A DNA stretch of 5,111 bases from NCBI GenBank assembly GCA_017515355.1, contig JAFWGD010000206.1, forward strand, positions 1 to 5,111, read 5' to 3'. Below are positions 1 to 5,111 of this stretch, piece after piece. This stretch comes from Coriobacteriales bacterium. GTDB taxonomy: Bacteria > Actinomycetota > Coriobacteriia > Coriobacteriales > CADBOM01. The notes under the pieces are model-generated. The model worked only from the letters and a program-made list of their open reading frames with translations, did not search any database and was not told where the DNA came from. Numbering within the stretch: the first letter of the stretch is position 1; each line of letters opens with the position of its first letter. Made by a program: the position numbers and the translations under genes.

Positions 1-15
1 ACCCTGCGCATGCAG

Positions 16-30
16 TAGAATTGTCATACT
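16..30 (+). promoter_or_regulatory. weak promoter candidate for proS (-10 region)
   Basis: Two overlapping -10-like hexamers are visible: TAGAAT at 16-21 and CATACT at 25-30. The second is preceded by TG one base upstream, giving an extended -10 form (TGTCATACT, 22-30). No convincing -35 hexamer is seen in the few bases upstream, and the window begins too close to judge. The placement, 28-42 bases before the proS start, is reasonable. The gene could equally be read from a promoter further upstream. Confidence 0.25.
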
Positions 31-46
31 GTCGCAAAACGATTTG

Positions 47-53
47 AGAGGTG
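47..53 (+). promoter_or_regulatory. ribosome binding site deciding the proS GTG start
   Basis: The purine-rich AGAGGTG lies four bases before the GTG at 58. The in-frame ATG at 73 would give the family-like N-terminus MRMSKIYAP, but it has no Shine-Dalgarno sequence in the bases before it. The site therefore favours the GTG start, which adds five residues. Confidence 0.6.
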
Positions 54-57
54 CACC

Positions 58-1785
58 GTGCTGAACCAGATTATGAGAATGAGCAAGATCTACGCGCCGA
101 CGCTGAAGGAGGATCCGGTCGATGCCGAGATCGCCTCGCACAAGCTGCTGCTTCGCGCCGCGATGATCCGCAAGGTCGCCGCAGGCGTCTACAACTTCCT
201 GCCGCTGGGCTTCGCGGTATTGCAGAGGGTCGAGGACATCATCCGCGAGGAGATGCAGGCCATCGGCTCCCAGGAGATTCGCATGTCCGCGCTGCAGCCT
301 GCCGAGCTCTGGCACGAGTCGGGCCGCTGGAACGACTACGGCCCCGAGCTCATGCGCCTGGTCGACCGCAATCAACACGGCTTCTGCCTCGGTCCCACCC
401 ACGAGGAGCTCATCACCTCGCTCGTGCGCGATGAGCTGCGCAGCTACAAGGAGCTGCCCAAGTCGCTCTTCCAGATACAGGTGAAGTTCCGCGATGAGAT
501 TCGCCCGCGCTTCGGACTCCTCAGAGCGAAGGAGTTCGTCATGAAGGACGCCTACAGCTTCCATACCGATCAGGCATCGCTGCAGGAGCACTATGACGAG
601 ATGGGTCGCGCGTACGGACGCATCTGCGATCGCACCGGACTCGACTATCGCCCAGTAGCGGCGGATTCTGGCCAGATCGGCGGCAAGACCTCCGTCGAGT
701 ACATGGCGCTGGCCGAGGCTGGCGAGGCCGCGATAGTCTTCTGCGAGTGCGGATACGCCGCCGATGTCGAGGCCGCCACTGCGACTATCAAGCCGCTTGT
801 TCACGACGTGCCCGAAATCGAGAAGGTCTCGACCCCAGGCGTGGGTTCCATAGCATCGCTCTCGGAGTTCCTCGGCATCCCCGAGGCCGCCACGGTCAAG
901 GCGCTGATCGGCAAGGGTGCCGACGAGCAGGTCGTTGCTATCTTCGTTCCCGGCGACCACGACCTCAACAACATCAAGATCTGTCACCTCATCCCGGGCT
1001 TCGACTTCCTCACCGACGACGAGCTCGTCGAGGCTGGCCTTCACAAGGGATCGATCGGTCCGGTTGGCCTGCCCGAGGGCATCAAGGTGCTTGCCGACGA
1101 GTCTCTCAAGAGCGTTGGCAAATGGGTTTGCGGCGCAAACGAGGACGGCTTCCATTACGTGGGCGCCAAGCTCGGCGTCGACTTCAAGGTTGACGAGTGG
1201 GCCGACCTCTGCAACGTCTTCGCCGGCGACTTCTGCCCCGAGTGCGGCAAGCCTCTCGACGAGGCGCGCGGCATCGAGGTCAGCCAGATCTTCCAGCTTG
1301 GCACCAAGTACTCCAGCTCTATGGGCGCGACTTACATGGACGAGGATGGCGTGGAGCGCCCGTTCGTCATGGGTTGCTACGGCGTCGGCGTGACGCGCAC
1401 GCTTGCGGCCGTCGTCGAGCAGCACAACGACGAGCACGGCATCATCTGGCCGGTCTCCGTCGCTCCGGCAGAGGTCTGCGTGGTTCCGCTGGCCGCTGGC
1501 GACGACATCGTCTCCCCGGTGGCCGAACAGATCGCAACCGAACTCAACGCGGCTGGGCTCCGAGTGGCGATCGACGATCGCAACGAGCGCGCCGGCGTGA
1601 AGTTCAACGATGCCGATCTCATCGGCTGGCCATACCAGATCGTCGTCGGCAAGCGCGGCGTGAACGAGGGGATCGTCGAGATCAAGGAGCGCGCGACGGG
1701 CGAGAAGAGCTCTATCGCGATCTCCGATGTGGTCGCCAAGATGGTCGAGATCATCGAGTCCGAGCGCGAGAAGTACGCGTTCTAG
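58..1785 (+). CDS. proS: prolyl-tRNA synthetase, bacterial type with editing (INS) domain
   Basis: This 575-residue cytoplasmic class II aminoacyl-tRNA synthetase charges tRNA-Pro with proline using ATP. Its length matches the bacterial ProRS family (E. coli about 572). The N-terminal part reads MRMSKIYAPTLKEDP, then GPTHEE at 112-117, and the class II motif 2 region FRDEIRPRFG with its partner KEFVMKDAYSFH at about 144-169. An INS/YbaK-like insertion spans roughly residues 224-405; this domain hydrolyses mischarged Ala-tRNA-Pro. K281 in TVKALIGKG aligns by eye with the lysine essential for editing in E. coli, and the GSIGP loop is present at 331-335. Motif 3 is GCYGVGVTR at 439-447, followed by the anticodon-binding domain from about 466 to 567. 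Start is GTG, chosen for its ribosome binding site; ATG at 73 is the alternative. The gene is intact and ends at a strong terminator. Confidence 0.97.
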   Translation: MLNQIMRMSKIYAPTLKEDPVDAEIASHKLLLRAAMIRKVAAGVYNFLPLGFAVLQRVEDIIREEMQAIGSQEIRMSALQPAELWHESGRWNDYGPELMRLVDRNQHGFCLGPTHEELITSLVRDELRSYKELPKSLFQIQVKFRDEIRPRFGLLRAKEFVMKDAYSFHTDQASLQEHYDEMGRAYGRICDRTGLDYRPVAADSGQIGGKTSVEYMALAEAGEAAIVFCECGYAADVEAATATIKPLVHDVPEIEKVSTPGVGSIASLSEFLGIPEAATVKALIGKGADEQVVAIFVPGDHDLNNIKICHLIPGFDFLTDDELVEAGLHKGSIGPVGLPEGIKVLADESLKSVGKWVCGANEDGFHYVGAKLGVDFKVDEWADLCNVFAGDFCPECGKPLDEARGIEVSQIFQLGTKYSSSMGATYMDEDGVERPFVMGCYGVGVTRTLAAVVEQHNDEHGIIWPVSVAPAEVCVVPLAAGDDIVSPVAEQIATELNAAGLRVAIDDRNERAGVKFNDADLIGWPYQIVVGKRGVNEGIVEIKERATGEKSSIAISDVVAKMVEIIESEREKYAF

Positions 1786-1811
1786 CCGCTAGGCGACATC
1801 TTTGCAGAAGG

Positions 1812-1846
1812 AAGCGCCGCGCCCCTTGGTGGGATGCGGCGCTTTT
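1812..1846 (+). terminator. rho-independent terminator of proS, possibly shared with the convergent amidase gene
   Basis: A perfect 9-bp stem is formed by AAGCGCCGC (1812-1820) and GCGGCGCTT (1836-1844). It can continue inward through a G-T pair, a bulged A and three C-G pairs (1822-1824 with 1831-1833) to a six-base loop at 1825-1830. A T run, TTTT at 1843-1846, follows on the plus strand. On the minus strand the hairpin is followed by the weaker pyrimidine tract CTTCCTTCT, so termination of the converging amidase transcript is plausible but less certain. It lies 26 bases past the proS stop and 31 bases past the amidase stop. Confidence 0.85.
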
Positions 1847-1877
1847 CGCTGCATTGAGCGGGTGTTCGGAGCTCCCG

Positions 1878-3641
1878 CTACATCTTGTAGATGCCCTCAG
1901 CCAGCTTCTCGACGATGATGTTCTTGCGGCTTTCGTACTGCTTCATGTCGCTTTTGTTCGAGACGAAGCAGATCTCCAGCAGAGTCGAAGGCAGCTCGCC
2001 GGAAAGGATCGCGAACTCATCCTTGAGCTTGCCTCGATCCTTCAACCCAGTGCCTTCGACCAGGTAGTTGTGCACGGTGGAGCGCATCTTCGATGACCAC
2101 TTGCTCGCGTTGTTGGAGTGTATGTACGACTCCGTTCCAGATGGGCTCGACGATTCCGAAGAGTTGAAATGGATCGATACGATCGCGTTGCAGTCGAGCG
2201 CGACAGCCTCGGCGTGGCGAAGGTAGTACGGACCGCCGTCATCGTTGACGAAGACCTCGATGCCGTAGGTCGAGCGCAGCTGATTGGCTACGAGGTTCGC
2301 CAGATCCTTGGTAAGCTTGTACTCCTGATAGCCGTTCTTGCATGCGCCGGGGTCGTTCACGTTGTTGCCGCGGTTGTTCCAGCCGTGCCCAGCGTCGAGG
2401 TAGAGCTTGAACCCCTCGATGTCGGTGAGTTTGAATCCGAGAGTGTAGGCGATCGAATTGCGCGTCGACGGGCGCACCGCGGCCTTTCCGCCGAGCACGA
2501 AGACCTGCTCGGTGCCGGACTTGGGGATGTAGCTCAGCGTCTTCTCGTTGCTCTTCGAGATCAGCAGCAGCGTCGCCCCGTTTTTGCCCTGCAGCGGTCC
2601 GCCGGAGAGCGCATCTGGCGCAGCGGTGCCGGAGGCGAATGCGGAGTTGTTCCAAGTGAGATAGCCCTGCGCAACGGCCCACTTCGCGATTTCGCCTGAG
2701 GTGACGTAGCGGTTGGCGCCGTAGAGGCGCGTGATGTCGGCGTTACCGGTATTGGCCTCGAGCCTGCTTGAAAGGTCGTCGTAGATGGCCTTGGAGACAG
2801 CAGCCTCGCCGCCTACGACGATCGCCTTGCTGAATGCAGCGTCGGCATCGAGAAGGCTCGTCTGCGCTTCTCCGAGCTCACCGCTCTTCGGCGTCAGGAT
2901 GATCGGGATGACCTCCTTGAAGGCGACAGGGGAGATCGAGAGCGCGTCGGCAAAGCCTCCTCCGGATGCGAAGATGATCTGCGATCCATCCCAAAATCCC
3001 TGCTCAAGGCCATATTCGTAGATGGCGGCGCAGGTCTCGTAGCGCGTCTCTCCGCAAAGGCGCGTCACCGTGATCGAACTCTCCTCCAGCTCTGCCACGA
3101 CATCTTCGCTGACCGCAACATCGCCGCCGACGATGATGACGCTCTCAATGCCGAGCGCTTCGAGAGCGGAGATGGTGTAGGCGGAGAGGTTGGCGGTTGG
3201 GGTGAGTAGGATCGGACAGTCGATCGCACCGGCGAGCGTGCTTGCGCTGAGGGCATCTGCCCATGCGTCACCACCCGCCAGGATCGCGGTCTTGCTGGCC
3301 ACGCCATCGGGGAATGCAGCCTTCGCGATCTTCGCGGAGGTGTCGTAGCGGGTCTTGCCGGAGTAGGTTGCCACCTTGTAGGTGGCTGCGCTCTTGGTGG
3401 CCCTCGTCGCTGGAGCGGACTTGGAGTCGCTGACCTCGTTGGCCAGGGTGTCGGCTATCGCCGGCATGCCCTCGACTCCGTTGGAGAGTGCGTATTCTAT
3501 CTCGGCATCGGTTGCGATGTAGGTCTCATCGACGGGGTCGACCTCGGCGGTGCCTGCCTCATCCGCAAAGGCAATCGCGGAGGAGAACGCCAATGCCAAC
3601 GCTAGGCACAGGAGGAAGGGGAGGGTTCGTTTGAATGCCAT
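1878..3641 (-). CDS. secreted N-acetylmuramoyl-L-alanine amidase with three CWB2 cell-wall-binding repeats
   Basis: This 587-residue exported protein should cleave the amide bond between muramic acid and the stem peptide of peptidoglycan. Residues 1-26 form a signal peptide (MAFKR, hydrophobic core, AFA before DEAG). Residues 27-92 are an acidic, then Ser/Ala/Thr/Lys-rich linker. Three CWB2 (PF04122-type) repeats follow at about 93-190, 193-297 and 304-402. They show GKTRYDTS / GETRYETC / GANRYVTS, then ADALSAS / ADALSIS / PDALSGG, then VGGDVAVS / VGGEAAVS / LGGKAAVR. The C-terminal Amidase_3 domain (about 410-587) has the zinc ligands H419 in DAGHG, E440 in GYQE and H491 in SIHFNSS, and catalytic E556 in LLEICFVSN. 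In clostridia CWB2 modules hold proteins non-covalently on a wall polymer; the ligand here is unknown. Start ATG 3641 is supported by the signal peptide, ribosome binding site and promoter. A TTG-started extension to 3728 was rejected. The gene is divergent from a two-component system. Confidence 0.93.
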   Translation of the reverse strand: MAFKRTLPFLLCLALALAFSSAIAFADEAGTAEVDPVDETYIATDAEIEYALSNGVEGMPAIADTLANEVSDSKSAPATRATKSAATYKVATYSGKTRYDTSAKIAKAAFPDGVASKTAILAGGDAWADALSASTLAGAIDCPILLTPTANLSAYTISALEALGIESVIIVGGDVAVSEDVVAELEESSITVTRLCGETRYETCAAIYEYGLEQGFWDGSQIIFASGGGFADALSISPVAFKEVIPIILTPKSGELGEAQTSLLDADAAFSKAIVVGGEAAVSKAIYDDLSSRLEANTGNADITRLYGANRYVTSGEIAKWAVAQGYLTWNNSAFASGTAAPDALSGGPLQGKNGATLLLISKSNEKTLSYIPKSGTEQVFVLGGKAAVRPSTRNSIAYTLGFKLTDIEGFKLYLDAGHGWNNRGNNVNDPGACKNGYQEYKLTKDLANLVANQLRSTYGIEVFVNDDGGPYYLRHAEAVALDCNAIVSIHFNSSESSSPSGTESYIHSNNASKWSSKMRSTVHNYLVEGTGLKDRGKLKDEFAILSGELPSTLLEICFVSNKSDMKQYESRKNIIVEKLAEGIYKM

Positions 3642-3645
3642 GGGT

Positions 3646-3653
3646 TCCTTTCC
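3646..3653 (-). promoter_or_regulatory. ribosome binding site of the amidase gene
   Basis: Read on the minus strand, GGAAAGGA lies four bases before the ATG at 3641-3639. This supports that start over the longer TTG-initiated reading frame. Confidence 0.65.
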
Positions 3654-3672
3654 GTTGCGATATGCTTTCCCA

Positions 3673-3678
3673 ATTATA
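3673..3678 (-). promoter_or_regulatory. promoter -10 box of the amidase gene
   Basis: The minus strand carries a perfect TATAAT. It would place the transcript start near 3666, giving a leader of about 25 bases before the ATG. No good -35 hexamer is found at 16-18 bases upstream. The nearest TTG-like sequence is TTAGGC with a spacer of 19 bases, which suggests dependence on an activator or a weak promoter. The putative spacer contains the palindrome GTTCGAAC (3681-3688). Confidence 0.6.
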
Positions 3679-3680
3679 GC

Positions 3681-3688
3681 GTTCGAAC
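3681..3688. promoter_or_regulatory. 8-bp palindrome inside the amidase promoter
   Basis: GTTCGAAC is a perfect palindrome lying immediately upstream of the TATAAT box, between the -10 and -35 positions of the minus-strand promoter. A protein bound here would block RNA polymerase, so it could be an operator. Short palindromes occur by chance, and no regulator can be named from the sequence. Confidence 0.25.
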
Positions 3689-3723
3689 CCCGTGACGGCC
3701 TAAGTCCTAACTTGCGGAAATCT

Positions 3724-3735
3724 GACAAGCTTGTC
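3724..3735. promoter_or_regulatory. 12-bp perfect palindrome in the divergent region, operator candidate
   Basis: GACAAGCTTGTC is a perfect inverted repeat with no spacer. Its centre lies about 63 bases upstream of the inferred amidase transcript start and about 96 bases upstream of the inferred response-regulator start. That is a typical activator distance for the amidase promoter, whose -35 box is poor. The symmetry suggests a dimeric protein. OmpR-type regulators usually bind direct repeats, so the binding protein may not be the adjacent regulator. Confidence 0.4.
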
Positions 3736-3790
3736 CAAGGGTTTGCCGACTGGTTGCAGCGGGTGCGATATGGAGAGCTCGTGAACTGGT

Positions 3791-3819
3791 TTGCCCCTCG
3801 CCGCGCCCGCCTTTAAGAT
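3791..3819 (+). promoter_or_regulatory. promoter candidate for the two-component operon
   Basis: TTGCCC (3791-3796) and TAAGAT (3814-3819) match the -35 and -10 consensus hexamers at four of six positions each, with an ideal 17-base spacer. The transcript would start near 3826 and have a leader of about 53 bases before the regulator ATG at 3879. The spacer is very GC-rich. Confidence 0.4.
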
Positions 3820-3865
3820 TGGTTTCAGGTTGTTGGACTAGATTTGAACCGTTGATGAAGCAAAG

Positions 3866-3873
3866 GGAGGAGG
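3866..3873 (+). promoter_or_regulatory. strong ribosome binding site deciding the response-regulator start
   Basis: GGAGGAGG ends five bases before ATG 3879. The in-frame upstream ATG at 3855 has no Shine-Dalgarno sequence before it and would place eight residues (MKQREEAS) before the canonical receiver start MDILVVEDE. The 3879 start is therefore preferred. Confidence 0.8.
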
Positions 3874-3878
3874 CCAGC

Positions 3879-4556
3879 ATGGACATCTTGGTCGTCGAAG
3901 ACGAGAAGCGCTTGGCGCAGGCACTGCAGCAGATTCTCACGGAGGCAGGTTACCGCGCCGACGCGGTGTACGACGGACGCACCGGATACGAGTATGCCAA
4001 GTCCGACTACTACGATGCGATCATCCTCGATGTCATGCTGCCTCTCATGGACGGCTTCGAGGTCGTCAACAAGCTGCGCCACGATGGAATCTCCACCCCG
4101 GTCCTCATGCTCACCGCCCGCTCGCAGCTTGTCGACAAGGTTACCGGCCTCGACAGCGGAGCCGACGAGTACATGACCAAGCCCTTCGAGCCCGAGGAGC
4201 TTCTGGCGCGTCTGCGTGCGCTCACCCGTCGCAAGGGGGAGGTGATCCTCGACGAGCTCAGCTTCGGCAACCTCACGCTCGACCTCAACACCCGCAACCT
4301 GAGCAGCGGCGACAAGTCCGTGCGCCTCTCCGCGCGAGAGTTCGAGGTGCTCAAGCTGCTGATGATCAATCCGAAGCAGGCGATCAGCAAGGACCAGATC
4401 CTCGCGAAGGTTTGGGGGGTGGAATCGGACGTCGTCGACAACTCGGTCGAGGCGTACGTCTCGTTCCTGCGCAAGAAGCTGAAGTTCCTGAAGGCCGACG
4501 TCGCGATCAACACGATCCGTATGGTAGGCTATCGCATGGAAATGCTCTCCGAATAG
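3879..4556 (+). CDS. OmpR/PhoB-family two-component response regulator
   Basis: This 225-residue cytoplasmic transcription regulator has the usual family length. Residues 1-118 form a receiver domain: acidic pocket E7 and D8 in VVEDEK, phospho-acceptor D51 in ILDVMLP, switch T79 in MLTAR, Y98 and K101 in EYMTKPF. Residues about 123-222 are a winged-helix DNA-binding domain. It has the typical LSAREFEVLKLL (150-161), the recognition-helix region VVDNSVEAYVSFLRKKL (185-201) and the wing ending INTIRMVGYRM. All phosphorylation residues are present, so it should be functional. It is followed after 12 bases by a sensor-like gene whose ribosome binding site overlaps the stop codon, which indicates co-transcription. 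The divergent neighbour is a cell-wall amidase, a possible target (inference). The family is sure; target genes and stimulus cannot be read from the sequence. Confidence 0.96.
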   Translation: MDILVVEDEKRLAQALQQILTEAGYRADAVYDGRTGYEYAKSDYYDAIILDVMLPLMDGFEVVNKLRHDGISTPVLMLTARSQLVDKVTGLDSGADEYMTKPFEPEELLARLRALTRRKGEVILDELSFGNLTLDLNTRNLSSGDKSVRLSAREFEVLKLLMINPKQAISKDQILAKVWGVESDVVDNSVEAYVSFLRKKLKFLKADVAINTIRMVGYRMEMLSE

Positions 4557-4561
4557 GAAAG
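4555..4561 (+). promoter_or_regulatory. ribosome binding site of the sensor gene, overlapping the regulator stop
   Basis: AGGAAAG overlaps the final bases of the regulator's TAG stop and lies seven bases before ATG 4569. This tight arrangement suggests translational coupling of the regulator and the sensor. Confidence 0.55.
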
Positions 4562-4568
4562 AACCCCG

Positions 4569-5111
4569 ATGCTGCGCAAGCTACGCTGGACTTTCATCGG
4601 AATCATGATGTCGCTGCTCGCCGTCGTCATGGTCGCCGTCATCGTCATCTTCGACATCAGCTCATGCAACTCCGAGAAGCGCGAGATCGACGAGGCGCTC
4701 GCATCCGCGCTCGAGACTGGCCCGGAGAGCATGGGGCTGCCTTCGATCGGCCACTATGATCTCGACGATTTCGAAGATTTGGACGACCTCGACGATTTCG
4801 ATGACGCTGGCCGCACGCCTCCCGAGCCTCCTGAAGGGAAGGACGGAAATGGCAATCGCGGCGATGGCAACCACGGCTTCTCCGGTTCGATTCCGGTCTA
4901 CTGCGTCAATGTCGACCGCGCAGGCAACGTGCTCTTCACGAGCAGCACCGCGCGCATGGATTCCGCAACCCTCAGAGAGGGCATAGCGCAGGTGATCGCG
5001 CAGCCTGGCTCCTCAGGCGAGCTCGCGGATCTCGAGCTCTTCTACGCTTTTGAGAAGACTCCGAACGGCTATCGCATCGCTTTTGCAGATGCCTCGAAAT
5101 ATCACGACAAC
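4569..5111 (+). CDS. probable sensor histidine kinase, N-terminal part only (runs off the window)
   Basis: The open frame runs 181 codons from ATG to the window end without a stop. Residues 1-7 are basic (MLRKLRW) and about 8-30 form one membrane helix. The rest appears extracellular: a short helical stretch (35-50), an acidic tripeptide repeat (65-79), a Pro/Gly/Asn-rich linker (81-107), and a mixed segment from about 108 (IPVYCVNVDRAGNVLFTSS) that looks like a folded sensor domain. No second membrane helix, HAMP, phospho-acceptor His or ATPase domain is reached, so kinase identity rests on position: 12 bases after an OmpR-type regulator, with an N-terminal helix and a large outer domain. 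Alternatives are a membrane protein cotranscribed with the regulator but not a kinase. It is 3' partial because of the window edge, not a broken gene. Confidence 0.8.
   Translation, partial: MLRKLRWTFIGIMMSLLAVVMVAVIVIFDISSCNSEKREIDEALASALETGPESMGLPSIGHYDLDDFEDLDDLDDFDDAGRTPPEPPEGKDGNGNRGDGNHGFSGSIPVYCVNVDRAGNVLFTSSTARMDSATLREGIAQVIAQPGSSGELADLELFYAFEKTPNGYRIAFADASKYHDN
4761..4805 (+). repeat. in-frame tandem repeat encoding five hydrophobic-acidic-acidic triplets in the sensor
   Basis: Codons 65-79 read LDD FED LDD LDD FDD: Leu or Phe at every third place and Asp or Glu at all others. At DNA level, CTCGACGATTTCGA occurs twice, at 4761-4774 and 4788-4801, offset by 27 bases (nine codons), so the array probably grew by in-frame duplication and then diverged. 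It lies in the predicted extracellular part of the sensor, just before a Pro/Gly-rich linker. Confidence 0.8.

Noticed and set aside
1857..1879. 6-bp inverted repeat AGCGGG / CCCGCT over the amidase stop codon
   Set aside because: Short stem with an 11-base loop and no T run on either strand; weaker than the nearby terminator and probably incidental.
1197..2096. Long plus-strand open frame of 299 codons overlapping the end of proS and the amidase gene
   Set aside because: It is an arginine-rich out-of-frame shadow crossing the proS stop, the terminator and the antisense strand of the amidase; no domain resemblance.
3606..3617. Possible lipobox around FLLC (residues 9-12) of the amidase
   Set aside because: The cysteine is at the start of the hydrophobic core, not after it, and a normal signal-peptidase I site (AFA before DE) follows at residue 26.
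3679..3691. GTTCGAACCCC resembling the T-loop of a tRNA
   Set aside because: No acceptor stem, anticodon arm or D arm can be matched around it on either strand; it is an isolated resemblance.
3642..3728. 29-residue N-terminal extension of the amidase starting at a TTG codon
   Set aside because: It would bury the signal peptide behind 29 polar residues, and it runs through the TATAAT box and the ribosome binding site, which both fit a start at 3641.
3550..3816. Plus-strand open frame of 88 codons across the divergent region
   Set aside because: It is mostly antisense to the amidase signal-peptide region, has no ribosome binding site or recognisable protein features, and arises from GC-rich codon structure.
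4857..4865. RGD tripeptide (residues 97-99) in the sensor linker as an integrin-binding motif
   Set aside because: It lies in a low-complexity Gly/Asn-rich linker of a bacterial membrane sensor; a three-residue match there is expected by chance.
1..5111. Search for CRISPR arrays, insertion sequences, tRNA genes and attachment sites
   Set aside because: No spaced direct repeats, terminal inverted repeats with a transposase, cloverleaf or integrase-linked repeats were seen.

Overview
The window is GC-rich bacterial DNA with three complete protein genes and the 5' part of a fourth. The best taxonomic guess is a Gram-positive high-GC anaerobe of the Coriobacteriia type (Actinobacteria). This is an inference from the GC-rich codon use, a bacterial-type ProRS with an editing domain, and a secreted amidase carrying cell-wall-binding repeat 2 (CWB2) modules, which are known from clostridia and are common in that class. 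No rRNA, marker gene or database hit in the window fixes the taxon.

Layout. (1) 1-57: short leader with a weak promoter candidate and a clear ribosome binding site. (2) 58-1785 (+): proS, complete prolyl-tRNA synthetase with GTG start. (3) 1786-1877: convergent intergenic gap holding a strong GC-rich hairpin terminator. (4) 1878-3641 (-): secreted protein with signal peptide, three CWB2 repeats and a C-terminal zinc N-acetylmuramoyl-L-alanine amidase (Amidase_3) domain. (5) 3642-3878: 237-bp divergent regulatory region with a promoter on each strand, a perfect 12-bp palindrome and a second 8-bp palindrome inside the amidase promoter. (6) 3879-4556 (+): OmpR/PhoB-type response regulator. (7) 4569 to window end (+): N-terminal part of the probable partner sensor kinase, with one membrane helix and an extracellular region that contains an unusual five-fold hydrophobic-acidic-acidic tripeptide repeat.

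How the parts may work together. proS is housekeeping and probably unrelated to its convergent neighbour. The response regulator and sensor gene are 12 bases apart and almost certainly form one two-component operon. They are transcribed divergently from the cell-wall amidase across a region with palindromic sites, so a natural hypothesis is that this system, or another regulator using the same region, controls the amidase and thus peptidoglycan remodelling. The acidic repeat in the sensor could bind cations or cationic peptides at the cell surface. Both links are inferences. I see no clearly undescribed system here; the sensor repeat and the divergent control region are the most worthwhile points to follow.
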